NCBI GenBank assembly: GCA_937873435.1
Contig: CALMWM010000182.1
Span: forward strand, 1 to 5,643
Length of the DNA: 5,643 nt
Direction: 5' to 3'
Source: an uncultured Gallionellaceae bacterium
GTDB lineage: Bacteria > Pseudomonadota > Gammaproteobacteria > Burkholderiales > Sulfuricellaceae
The notes beneath the pieces were generated by a model. That model was not told the origin of the DNA, did not search any database, and saw only the letters and a program-made list of their open reading frames with translations. Of the stretch, positions 1-5,537 are shown piece by piece (position 1 is the stretch's first letter; the number at the start of each line of letters is the position of its first letter). A program made the translations under genes and the position numbers.

Positions 1-447
1 GGCGAGATCACCGCCGCTGCGTTCCATGCCCAGCCCATAAAGGAAGATCACGGTTTCCGCTCCTTCGCGTCCCACCGCCAGAGCGGCCACCACGGCCACG
101 CCCAACATGCTGGAACGGGTCATGGCGCGGCCCATTTCGGCTTCCAGTTCGCCTTTGAGATTCTTGCCGTGCTTGCGCATCCACAACACCATCTGCACGA
201 TCAGCGCGGCGGCGATGAATACCATGGCGATCTGGAACCACTCCAGCGCATCGCCGGCCAACTGGCTCTGCACCGCCAGCATGGCGAAACCCAGAATCGC
301 GGCGAGTCCGACGCCGCCCGCGACGCCGCCCCATAGCCAGCGGATGCCGTGGCGATAGTCGTTGGCCTTCAGCCAGGCATAGAGGATGCCGATCACCAGA
401 ATGGCCTCGACGCTTTCGCGCCAGACGATAAACAGTGCGTTGCCCAT
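1..447 (-). CDS. ftrC: FTR1-family iron permease, N-terminal 149 residues (3' end beyond the window)
   Basis: Inner-membrane permease that carries iron into the cytoplasm, working with a periplasmic ferroxidase-like partner. I translated 149 residues; the C-terminus lies beyond position 1. The protein starts MGNALFIVWRESVEAILVIG and shows both FTR1 signatures of the RExxE type: R10-E11-S-V-E14 in the first membrane helix and R127-E128-G-A-E131 in a later one. Hydrophobic helices are visible at about 4-26, 36-60, 70-91 and 113-137, with a charged loop (about 91-112, RKHGKNLKGELEAE) between the third and fourth. The ATG at 447 is preceded by an AGGAGAG ribosome binding site that overlaps the ftrB stop codon; only 9 nt separate the genes, so translation is probably coupled. 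The order P19-like, cupredoxin, FTR1 matches Bordetella ftrABC, and a polyferredoxin gene (ftrD) may follow outside the window. EfeU or FetM are alternative names in the same superfamily; no P19- or cupredoxin-like fusion is seen in the visible part. Confidence 0.92.
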   Translation of the reverse strand, partial: MGNALFIVWRESVEAILVIGILYAWLKANDYRHGIRWLWGGVAGGVGLAAILGFAMLAVQSQLAGDALEWFQIAMVFIAAALIVQMVLWMRKHGKNLKGELEAEMGRAMTRSSMLGVAVVAALAVGREGAETVIFLYGLGMERSGGDLA

Positions 448-456
448 GTTGCTCTC

Positions 457-828
457 CTATTTGGCGACGATCTGGCCCTTGGCGGTGTCCGGGTGGAAAT
501 CGCCGAAGAACTTGTAGATGCCGGGCTTGAGCGGTGCGAACACCAGGGCTCGCGTGACGCCTGGTGCCAGCACGGTTTCCTTGCGCAATTCGAGACTCTC
601 GAATTCCTCCGGCCCCGATCCTTTGTTGGTGACGACGATCTTGAAACGCTGACCAGCCGCTACGGAGACGGTTTCCGGGGTGAAATGCCCGTTTTCCACG
701 GACAGCGCGTAGGTCGGCAATTCTCCGGCGTTAACATGAAGCGGCAGGATCAGGCCGATTGCCGCCAGGCACAGCCATGCCACCAAGCCGGTAAGCCGGC
801 CGCGAAACAACCATTGCAAGGTTTTCAT
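457..828 (-). CDS. ftrB: Periplasmic cupredoxin-domain protein of a ferrous iron uptake system
   Basis: A 123-residue secreted protein, by context the FtrB-like partner of the FTR1 permease, thought in this family to handle or oxidise Fe(II) before import. A signal peptide covers residues 1-34 (Arg-containing start, hydrophobic 12-30, cleavage near VNA-GEL). The rest is a single small beta-sandwich of the EfeO/FtrB cupredoxin type, recognised from NKGSGPEEFES (68-78), the KPGIYKFFGDFHPD segment (101-114) and the terminal AKGQI. The mature part has no Cys and no Met and only two His (48 and 112), so it cannot form a classical type 1 copper site; acidic residues E75, E76 and E78 with H112 are candidate metal ligands (inference). 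The ATG at 828 has a strong AAAGGAGAA ribosome binding site. It lies 34 nt after the porin stop and 9 nt before ftrC. No separate promoter is evident. Confidence 0.88.
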   Translation of the reverse strand: MKTLQWLFRGRLTGLVAWLCLAAIGLILPLHVNAGELPTYALSVENGHFTPETVSVAAGQRFKIVVTNKGSGPEEFESLELRKETVLAPGVTRALVFAPLKPGIYKFFGDFHPDTAKGQIVAK

Positions 829-862
829 GAATTCTCCTTTCCGAGGGGAATGGCGCTTCCGA

Positions 863-2374
863 TTAAAATGTCAGTTGTGCTCTTACTCCCAGTATCTTCA
901 CGGCGCTGGCATCGCCGTTGCCGGCGGGGCGTCGCAGCCACTGGAAGTCCGGGGTGATTTCGAACTGCTTGTTGAGGCGGTAGCGGTAGTAGAGTTCCGC
1001 CACGTTTTCCGCGCCGCTGGCGCCATATCCGTAATCCGCGATGCCATCGCCGTTGGCGTCGAGCAGGGCCGAGTCGTTGCGGAAAGCGGCGCTTACCTTG
1101 TTCACGCCGAATGCCAGCCCCAGGCTGTCGCCACCTCGATCCCAATAATTGCCGCCGAGCTCCGCGCCCAGGCTCAATGTTTGGTCGAATGCCAAACGCT
1201 CGCCCCAGGCCTTGCCGTAACGACCGAAGAGGGTGACGGCATCGCCGATACGCTGGTCGAAATTCAGTCCCATCCCGCGATGCGGCTTGGTTTCTCCTGC
1301 GGCGTAGGTTGGAGCTTGACCGTTACGCCAGAGGAAGACGCGATAGTTGCCGGGCAGCCCGGAAAAGAATATCTGACGCGTTTCCGCTTGGGCGATCACG
1401 AACGGCGATGTGAACGAGCGGCTGAAATTGGCACCCGGCCCGGCTCCGAAGACGCCCAGCGAGAGCCGGTAGTTTTCCGGCTTTTGCGATTCGTTGAAAT
1501 ACGAAATGCGCATACCGGGGCTGAAGCCGTAGGCGTCGGCGCCGACATTGGCCGCCAGCGGATTGTCCAGCAGGGCGTTGTGTACGAACATGCTGGAGAG
1601 AAACTGCCGGGTTTCATCGTTGGCGGCGGCATTTTGGTCGAAGAAGCCGAAAGGATCCATCTTGCCGAAATTGATGGTCAGCGTCTCTTTCGAGCGCGGC
1701 TTGAAGCCGCCGAGCGGCAGGGGAATATCCGCCTGGTACCAGGCCTGTGCCAGCATTACCGCGCTGTTGTCGGCCTGTTCCGCCGTGCCCAGTTGGAACG
1801 CGCTGGTATTCGCGCCGGAGAAGGCGGTCATCAGATTTCCCAGCCCCTTGCCTTGACCGATGCGGAAGTGACCGAAAATCTTGCCGGTCGTATCTCCTAT
1901 CGTTCCCGCCGGAGTGCTGACGGTAATATCGGTGCGGTAGTTGAGCTGAATTTCATTGTTCGGCCCGCCGCTGGCGCGTTGAGCCACGGTAGTGAAACTG
2001 GCGCCGGCGCTAACCCCGTCCAGAGCCTTGATGGTGCGGGATTGCTTTTGCATTTCCAATGCCTGGTATTCGACAGCCTTGAGGCGCGCTGTCAATTCAG
2101 GCTCGGTTTCGCTCAGGTTATCTCGCGTCAGCCCCTGTTCCACGAGAGTTTGATTTTCTTCCAGCGCTTTCAGGCGCTTGTCCAGGTTCGTTTCGGCGGG
2201 TTGGGCGACGGTAAGCTGTCGACGCAACGCGGCGTTGTCCTTTTCCAGTGCTTCCATGCGCTCGGCCAGTCGCTTCAATTCTTTCGCCATATCGGCATCG
2301 CCCGCCTGTGCCGCGCCGCCGGAAATGGCGAGCAGCACCGCAGCGGCAAGGGGTTTCAGGGTGAGGTGCCTCAT
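863..2374 (-). CDS. OprB-family outer-membrane porin with N-terminal coiled coil, in an iron-uptake operon
   Basis: A 503-residue outer-membrane beta-barrel protein. A signal peptide covers 1-24 (cleavage AQA-GDA). Residues about 29-55 and 62-115 are Leu/Glu/Lys-rich heptad-like stretches, predicted coiled coil, and the barrel follows from about 120. The barrel ends in a terminal Phe (AQLTF), as expected for BAM-inserted proteins. The C-terminal segment AELYYRYRLNKQFEITPDFQ (459-478), followed by WLRRPAGN (479-486), is characteristic of the carbohydrate-selective porin OprB family, as is RYGKAWGE (385-392). At 439-447 there is a DANGDGIAD loop, a DxNxDGxxD calcium-binding-like motif, probably in an extracellular loop. 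The ATG at 2374 is only 2 nt after the ftrA stop, so translation is probably coupled; the ribosome binding site (AAAGGCGGG) lies inside the end of ftrA. Cyanobacterial iron-uptake porins also combine coiled coil with an OprB-like barrel. From this and the operon I infer passage of iron rather than sugar, which is unproven. Confidence 0.88.
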   Translation of the reverse strand: MRHLTLKPLAAAVLLAISGGAAQAGDADMAKELKRLAERMEALEKDNAALRRQLTVAQPAETNLDKRLKALEENQTLVEQGLTRDNLSETEPELTARLKAVEYQALEMQKQSRTIKALDGVSAGASFTTVAQRASGGPNNEIQLNYRTDITVSTPAGTIGDTTGKIFGHFRIGQGKGLGNLMTAFSGANTSAFQLGTAEQADNSAVMLAQAWYQADIPLPLGGFKPRSKETLTINFGKMDPFGFFDQNAAANDETRQFLSSMFVHNALLDNPLAANVGADAYGFSPGMRISYFNESQKPENYRLSLGVFGAGPGANFSRSFTSPFVIAQAETRQIFFSGLPGNYRVFLWRNGQAPTYAAGETKPHRGMGLNFDQRIGDAVTLFGRYGKAWGERLAFDQTLSLGAELGGNYWDRGGDSLGLAFGVNKVSAAFRNDSALLDANGDGIADYGYGASGAENVAELYYRYRLNKQFEITPDFQWLRRPAGNGDASAVKILGVRAQLTF

Positions 2375-2376
2375 GT

Positions 2377-2928
2377 TCAGTACCCGCCTTTCTTGCCGAT
2401 GCCGACGTAGGTGAATTCGTACTCGACCTCGAACGGTTTGAACCAGGGGCGCACGCCGGTCAGCCGGTCGGTGTGCCGTCCGAAATGCGCTTCGGGGTTG
2501 GATGTCGGCGGGGAAATCTTGAATTTGACGGTGTACTTGCCCGGCCCCTTGAGTTTGACGTTGTCGCCGTAATGCGGGCCGTCGTTGGCTACCATCGGCA
2601 TGAAGTCTCCGGCGATTTTTTCATTGCCGCCCTGCTTGGCGACTTCATATTTGATCATCAGGTAGGGCATCCACGCGCCTTCCTCGAAACCGTTGGGGTT
2701 ATTGGCTAGCGCATGGATGTCCGCTTCCATGTGGATATCCGATTCTTCCGGCTTTTTCATCATGCCGTCCGGCTCCATGACGACCGGATGCAGGTAGACG
2801 GCGGCGATTTCCATGCCGTTGCGCTGTTGCGGCGTGCCTATCGGATATTCGACCGCTGCGGCCAGGTTGGCGTTGACCAGCAACCCCAGCAGCAGGGTGA
2901 GTGTGAACAGAGGGCGTTGTTGAGACAT
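2377..2928 (-). CDS. ftrA: P19/Tp34-family periplasmic iron-binding protein (FtrA/FetP-like)
   Basis: A 183-residue periplasmic protein of the P19 (Campylobacter), FetP (E. coli) and FtrA (Bordetella) family, which binds iron and copper as a dimer and serves FTR1-type permeases. A signal peptide covers about 1-25 (hydrophobic 7-24, cleavage near AAA-VEY). Family landmarks are DIHMEADIHA (64-73), WMPYLMIKYE (86-95), FMPMVANDGPHYGDNV (109-124) and GRHTDRLTGV (150-159). By spacing against P19/FetP the expected metal ligands are H67, E69, M112, H119 and a His near the end, most likely H152; all are present, so the site looks intact. A Met-rich stretch (MEPDGMMKK, 51-59) fits the family. It is the first gene of the operon. 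The ATG at 2928 has an AAAGGAA ribosome binding site and lies about 40 nt downstream of the predicted transcription start, behind a Fur box. Length is normal for the family. FetP is an equally good name. Confidence 0.93.
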   Translation of the reverse strand: MSQQRPLFTLTLLLGLLVNANLAAAVEYPIGTPQQRNGMEIAAVYLHPVVMEPDGMMKKPEESDIHMEADIHALANNPNGFEEGAWMPYLMIKYEVAKQGGNEKIAGDFMPMVANDGPHYGDNVKLKGPGKYTVKFKISPPTSNPEAHFGRHTDRLTGVRPWFKPFEVEYEFTYVGIGKKGGY

Positions 2929-2958
2929 TGGTTTTCCTTTCAGTTAACGAGTTACTTG

Positions 2959-2981
2959 CAAATGAGAATTGTTCTCAATTG
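2959..2981. promoter_or_regulatory. Fur box (iron-responsive operator)
   Basis: The core TGAGAA-TTG-TTCTCA (2963-2977) is a perfect 6-bp inverted repeat with a 3-bp spacer. Symmetry continues outward at three of the next four positions on each side (c2959/g2981, a2960/t2980, a2961/t2979). GAGAATTGTTCTCA is a common proteobacterial Fur-box form. It covers the -10 and predicted start of the ftrA promoter, where bound Fur-Fe(II) would block RNA polymerase. Confidence 0.87.
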
Positions 2982-3005
2982 TAGCTTCGGCTTTGGCATT
3001 GTCAA
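2978..3005 (-). promoter_or_regulatory. sigma70-type promoter of the ftr operon
   Basis: On the minus strand there is a perfect -35 TTGACA (3005-3000), a 16-nt spacer and a -10 TACAAT (2983-2978, 5 of 6 matches). The start would be near 2971, inside the Fur box, giving a leader of about 42 nt before the ftrA ATG. The near-consensus elements imply strong expression when Fur is released. Confidence 0.82.
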
Positions 3006-3021
3006 GATGTCGGCGAATAAT
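2993..3021 (+). promoter_or_regulatory. Candidate rightward promoter for the exonuclease-rlmD unit
   Basis: -35 TTGGCA (2993-2998, 5 of 6), a 17-nt spacer and -10 AATAAT (3016-3021, 5 of 6). The predicted start near 3028 would give a leader of about 128 nt before the ATG at 3156. It overlaps the leftward ftr promoter back to back, so the two could compete for polymerase. No experimental support; the element at 3115 is an alternative. Confidence 0.5.
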
Positions 3022-3114
3022 TTTTTCAAGCGGGGAATTTGAGATTCGGCACGAACCCTATGGCAACTGATGTCGCATGGCTGGGAGGGCGACCGCGAAG
3101 CAGCCCAAATCAGG

Positions 3115-3120
3115 TACAAT
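3115..3120 (+). promoter_or_regulatory. Candidate -10 element closer to the exonuclease gene
   Basis: TACAAT, in the context CAGGTACAATTCGCG, resembles many betaproteobacterial -10 regions and would start transcription near 3127, about 29 nt before the ATG. At 17-18 nt upstream the -35 position (around 3091-3097) has no good match, so it is weaker on sequence than the pair at 2993/3016 but better placed. Confidence 0.45.
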
Positions 3121-3155
3121 TCGCGTCGCAAATTTACGGGACGCTACAGCCGAAT

Positions 3156-3941
3156 ATGACGCCAACACTTATTTTCGATATCGAAACCATTCCCGATGCC
3201 GATGGGCTGCGCAAACTTTATGCGCTGGATGAAGAGATTTCCGCTGCCCAGATTGCCGAAATGGCTTTCCAGAAGCGGCGCCAGGCGACCGGGGGCGATT
3301 TCCTGCAACATCATCTGCACCGGGTCGTGGCGATTTCCTGTGCCTTGCGCGACCGCGACAATTTCAAGGTATGGACGCTGGGCAGCGCGCAAGACAGCGA
3401 AGCGGAGTTGATCCGCCGGTTTTTCGAAGGCATCGAAAAATACACGCCGCAACTGGTGTCCTGGAACGGCGGCGGCTTCGATCTGCCGGTGCTGCATTAC
3501 CGCGCCATGATCCACGGCATCCAGGCACCGCGTTACTGGGATTTGGGCGAGGACGACCGCGAATTCAAGTGGAACAACTACATCAGCCGCTATCACACGC
3601 GCCACCTCGATCTGATGGATTTGCTGGCGATGTACCAGCCGCGCGCCAATGCGCCGCTCGACGAGATCGCGCAATTGTGCGGTTTTCCCGGCAAATTGGG
3701 GATGGACGGCTCCAAGGTGTGGGAAGCCTTCCAGAACGGCGAGATCGACGCCATCCGCAACTACTGCGAAACCGATGTCGCCAATACCTACCTGGTGTTC
3801 CTGCGCTTCCAGTTGATGCGCGGAACCTTGACGCGCGAGGCCTACCAGGGCGAGTGCGATCTGGTGCGTGGCGTGCTGGGCAAGCACGACGCGCCGCACT
3901 GGCGCGAATTTCTCGAAAACTGGCCGATTACCAACGCTTAG
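3156..3941 (+). CDS. Predicted DEDDy-type 3'-5' exonuclease (PolB-exonuclease-like family)
   Basis: A 261-residue soluble protein with the fold and catalytic signature of DnaQ-like, family-B-polymerase-type proofreading exonucleases, but with no polymerase domain. Exo I is FDIET (7-11, D8 and E10), Exo II is WNGGGFD (103-109, N104 and D109) and Exo III is YCETD (203-207, Y203 and D207), so all four acidic metal-binding residues and the DEDDy tyrosine are present. It should remove nucleotides from 3' ends of DNA or RNA in a two-metal mechanism; the physiological substrate is unknown. The ATG at 3156 is chosen because the catalytic beta strand begins at residue 4. In-frame starts at 3039 (TTG) and 3060 would add 39 or 32 residues that resemble no part of the family and would precede the 3115 -10 element. 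The ribosome binding site is weak. The stop is 17 nt before rlmD, suggesting an operon. Confidence 0.9.
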   Translation: MTPTLIFDIETIPDADGLRKLYALDEEISAAQIAEMAFQKRRQATGGDFLQHHLHRVVAISCALRDRDNFKVWTLGSAQDSEAELIRRFFEGIEKYTPQLVSWNGGGFDLPVLHYRAMIHGIQAPRYWDLGEDDREFKWNNYISRYHTRHLDLMDLLAMYQPRANAPLDEIAQLCGFPGKLGMDGSKVWEAFQNGEIDAIRNYCETDVANTYLVFLRFQLMRGTLTREAYQGECDLVRGVLGKHDAPHWREFLENWPITNA

Positions 3942-3958
3942 ACCGAACAGGGTGTTTC

Positions 3959-5260
3959 ATGCCTATTGCTACTATTGAATCTCTCGACCACGAAGGACGC
4001 GGCGTCGCCCACGTCGACGGCAAGGCGATCTTCATCGAAGGGGCATTGCCCGGCGAGACGGTGAGCTACGTTTCATTCAAGAAAAAACCCAGCTACGAAC
4101 AGGCTTCGGCGACCCAGATCGCCAAGCCGAGCTTTACCCGCGCGACCCCGAAATGCGCCTACTTCGGCGTGTGCGGCGGATGTTCGATGCAGCACCTCGA
4201 AGCGGATGCACAAGTGGCGGCGAAACAGCGCGTGCTCGAAGATAACCTGCGGCATATCGGCAAGGTAAAGCCGCAGACCATCCTGCCGGCGATTTACGGC
4301 GAAGCCTGGGGCTATCGCCACCGCGCCCGGATTTCCGTGCGCTATGTCCATAAAAAGGGGCGCTTGCTGGTCGGTTTCCACGAAAAACGCAGCAGCTTCG
4401 TGGCTGACATGGAATCCTGCGAAACGTTGCCGCCGCGGATCTCCGCTCTGCTCGTGCCGTTGCGCGGATTAATCGGGCAATTGTCGATACGCGAGCGCCT
4501 GCCGCAGATCGAGATCGCGCTCGGCGAGCACGTGGATGCGCTGGTGCTGCGGATTCTCGATCCCTTGACGGAAGCCGACGAGGTCTTGCTGAAATCCTTT
4601 GCCGATGAGCACGGCATCCGCTTTTACCTGCAACCGAAAGGGCCGGACACCGTGCAGCCCTTCCATCCGCTCGGCGGGCCGGAATTAAGCTATTCGTTGC
4701 CGGAATTCGGGGTGACGATGCCTTTCCATCCCACCGAGTTTACCCAGGTAAACCCGGCGATCAACCGGATGCTGGTGCGGCGCGCCTTGGCCCTGCTCGA
4801 TCCGCAGCCGGGCGAACGGATCGCCGACCTGTTCTGCGGCTTGGGCAATTTCACCTTGCCTATCGCCCGGCGCGGCGCGCAAGTGGTCGGCATCGAGGGC
4901 AGCGAGGCCTTGGTGCGGCGTGCCCGCAGCAACGCCGAGCGCAACGGCCTGGCGCAATCGACCGAATTCCAGGTGGCTAACCTGTTTGAAGCCAGCGAGG
5001 AATCGCTGGCCAGGCTCGGGCGATTCGACAAGATGCTGATCGACCCGCCGCGCGACGGCGCAATCGCCGTGGTCACCTCCCTGGGCGAAGACGCGCCGCG
5101 CCGGATCGTGTATGTGTCATGCAGTCCCGCCACACTGGCACGCGATGCGGAGGTGCTGGTGCATGTTAAAGGCTATGAGTTGAAAGCAGCCGGCGTGGTC
5201 AACATGTTCCCTCATACCGCCCATGTCGAATCGATTGCGCTGTTCGAGAAACAAACCTGA
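3959..5260 (+). CDS. rlmD: 23S rRNA (uracil-1939-C5)-methyltransferase RlmD (RumA)
   Basis: A 433-residue SAM-dependent enzyme that makes m5U at position 1939 of 23S rRNA. An N-terminal TRAM RNA-binding domain covers about 1-55. The [4Fe-4S] ligands follow as C66-x5-C72-x2-C75 with C154 further on, the RumA arrangement. The Rossmann methyltransferase domain has FTQVNPAIN (261-269), the SAM loop DLFCGLGNFTLP (290-301), DPPRDG (362-367), the catalytic nucleophile C388 in VSCSP and the general base E424 in HVESIALF. Length is normal and all key residues are present. The ATG at 3959 is the first in-frame start giving a TRAM domain; a modest AGGGTG site lies 4 nt upstream. The open frame continues upstream to 3371, but that stretch overlaps the exonuclease gene in another frame and is not part of this protein. 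RlmC/TrmA paralogues are less likely because of the TRAM domain plus full Fe-S motif. Confidence 0.95.
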   Translation: MPIATIESLDHEGRGVAHVDGKAIFIEGALPGETVSYVSFKKKPSYEQASATQIAKPSFTRATPKCAYFGVCGGCSMQHLEADAQVAAKQRVLEDNLRHIGKVKPQTILPAIYGEAWGYRHRARISVRYVHKKGRLLVGFHEKRSSFVADMESCETLPPRISALLVPLRGLIGQLSIRERLPQIEIALGEHVDALVLRILDPLTEADEVLLKSFADEHGIRFYLQPKGPDTVQPFHPLGGPELSYSLPEFGVTMPFHPTEFTQVNPAINRMLVRRALALLDPQPGERIADLFCGLGNFTLPIARRGAQVVGIEGSEALVRRARSNAERNGLAQSTEFQVANLFEASEESLARLGRFDKMLIDPPRDGAIAVVTSLGEDAPRRIVYVSCSPATLARDAEVLVHVKGYELKAAGVVNMFPHTAHVESIALFEKQT

Positions 5261-5288
5261 AAAAAATCGTGTTTCAGTAACAACCCCC

Positions 5289-5305
5289 GCCGGCTACAGG
5301 CCGGC
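5289..5305. repeat. GC-rich inverted repeat downstream of rlmD
   Basis: GCCGGC-TACAG-GCCGGC is a perfect 6-bp stem with a 5-nt loop, 28 nt after the rlmD stop. It is the best hairpin for transcript 3'-end formation here, but no T-run follows on either strand, so a classical intrinsic terminator is not supported. It could stabilise the transcript end or be a small dispersed repeat. Confidence 0.5.
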
Positions 5306-5352
5306 CTCACTCGCCGAATTATTCCTCTCCCCATCCGATCCAGTTTTCGGAA

Positions 5353-5370
5353 CCGGCAACTATTTGCCGG
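5353..5370. repeat. Inverted repeat between rlmD and the downstream gene
   Basis: CCGGCAA-CTAT-TTGCCGG is a perfect 7-bp stem with a 4-nt loop, lying 21 bp upstream of the predicted -35 of the next gene. No T-tract follows. It may be part of a terminator region or an operator for the downstream promoter. Its CCGGC arm also matches the hairpin at 5289-5305. Confidence 0.45.
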
Positions 5371-5391
5371 GTTGCCAAGTAAAAATTAGGG

Positions 5392-5420
5392 TTGCGTTTT
5401 GTCGGTTCGATAACTAGAAT
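5392..5420 (+). promoter_or_regulatory. Candidate sigma70-type promoter of the downstream gene (probable nrdA)
   Basis: -35 TTGCGT (5392-5397, weak, TTG conserved), a 17-nt spacer and -10 TAGAAT (5415-5420, 5 of 6). An A-rich stretch just upstream (AAGTAAAAATTAG, 5378-5390) could act as an UP element. The start would fall near 5427, so the repeats at 5443-5485 would lie in the early transcribed region, a usual place for repressor sites. Leader length is about 111 nt. Confidence 0.55.
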
Positions 5421-5442
5421 TAGTGGCATCTTGCTTTGAAAA

Positions 5443-5458
5443 GCACAAGATGTTGTGG
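5443..5458. promoter_or_regulatory. NrdR-box-like inverted repeat
   Basis: GCACAAGATGTTGTGG contains a perfect CACAA-GATG-TTGTG inverted repeat (5444-5457). Its 16-bp layout, A-rich left arm, central AT and TTGTG right arm resemble boxes of NrdR, the dATP/ATP-sensing repressor of ribonucleotide reductase genes. A second right half-site, ATCTTGTGG (5473-5481), lies 23 bp further on with a poor left half. NrdR boxes usually come in pairs about two or three helical turns apart, so spacing is close but not exact. Identification by motif memory only. Confidence 0.5.
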
Positions 5459-5462
5459 ATAT
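5454..5462 (-). promoter_or_regulatory. DnaA-box-like site (one mismatch)
   Basis: TGTGGATAT reads ATATCCACA on the minus strand, one base from the DnaA consensus TTATCCACA. It overlaps the right arm of the NrdR-like box, so the two proteins could exclude each other. Confidence 0.45.
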
Positions 5463-5475
5463 CCCTAGGGATATC
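5458..5475. repeat. 18-bp perfect palindrome between two TTGTGGATA repeats
   Basis: GATATCCCTAGGGATATC is fully self-complementary over 18 bp with no central spacer. Its left end lies inside the first TTGTGGATA copy (5453-5461) and its right end abuts the second copy (5476-5484). It could be an operator or a cruciform- or hairpin-forming element in the leader. Confidence 0.8.
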
Positions 5476-5476
5476 T

Positions 5477-5485
5477 TGTGGATAA
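5477..5485 (-). promoter_or_regulatory. Perfect DnaA box
   Basis: TGTGGATAA is the exact complement of the consensus DnaA box TTATCCACA, located 52 bp upstream of the downstream ATG. DnaA binding upstream of nrdAB is known in E. coli, which links dNTP supply to replication initiation; the same logic is inferred here. Confidence 0.65.
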
Positions 5486-5537
5486 GTACCAATCCACCGG
5501 CTCCACGCCGCGCCAATACTAAGGGGGAATACAAGCA

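Noticed and set aside
827..2410. Open frame of 527 codons on the plus strand across the porin gene
   Set aside because: It is antisense to a porin with signal peptide, OprB signatures and terminal Phe; its translation shows no recognisable domain and no ribosome binding site suits it. GC-rich codon use leaves such antisense frames open.
3039..3155. Longer N-terminus for the exonuclease from a TTG at 3039 or ATG at 3060
   Set aside because: The added residues match nothing in the family, and the region contains a -10-like element; the catalytic strand begins right after the ATG at 3156.
3144..3899. 251-codon open frame on the minus strand across the exonuclease gene
   Set aside because: Antisense to a gene with complete DEDDy motifs; no domain or ribosome binding site seen.
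3371..3958. Upstream in-frame extension of rlmD suggesting a 629-residue fusion protein
   Set aside because: This stretch overlaps the exonuclease gene in another frame, is Arg/Pro-rich and without domain resemblance, while the TRAM domain begins exactly at the ATG at 3959.
5257..5277. CTGAAA / TTTCAG inverted repeat at the rlmD stop codon as a terminator
   Set aside because: A 6-bp AT-rich stem with a 9-nt loop and no following T-run; too weak.
5438..5490. Replication origin suggested by DnaA boxes and palindrome
   Set aside because: Only one perfect and one imperfect box are present, with no AT-rich unwinding region and no origin-associated genes; promoter control explains them better.
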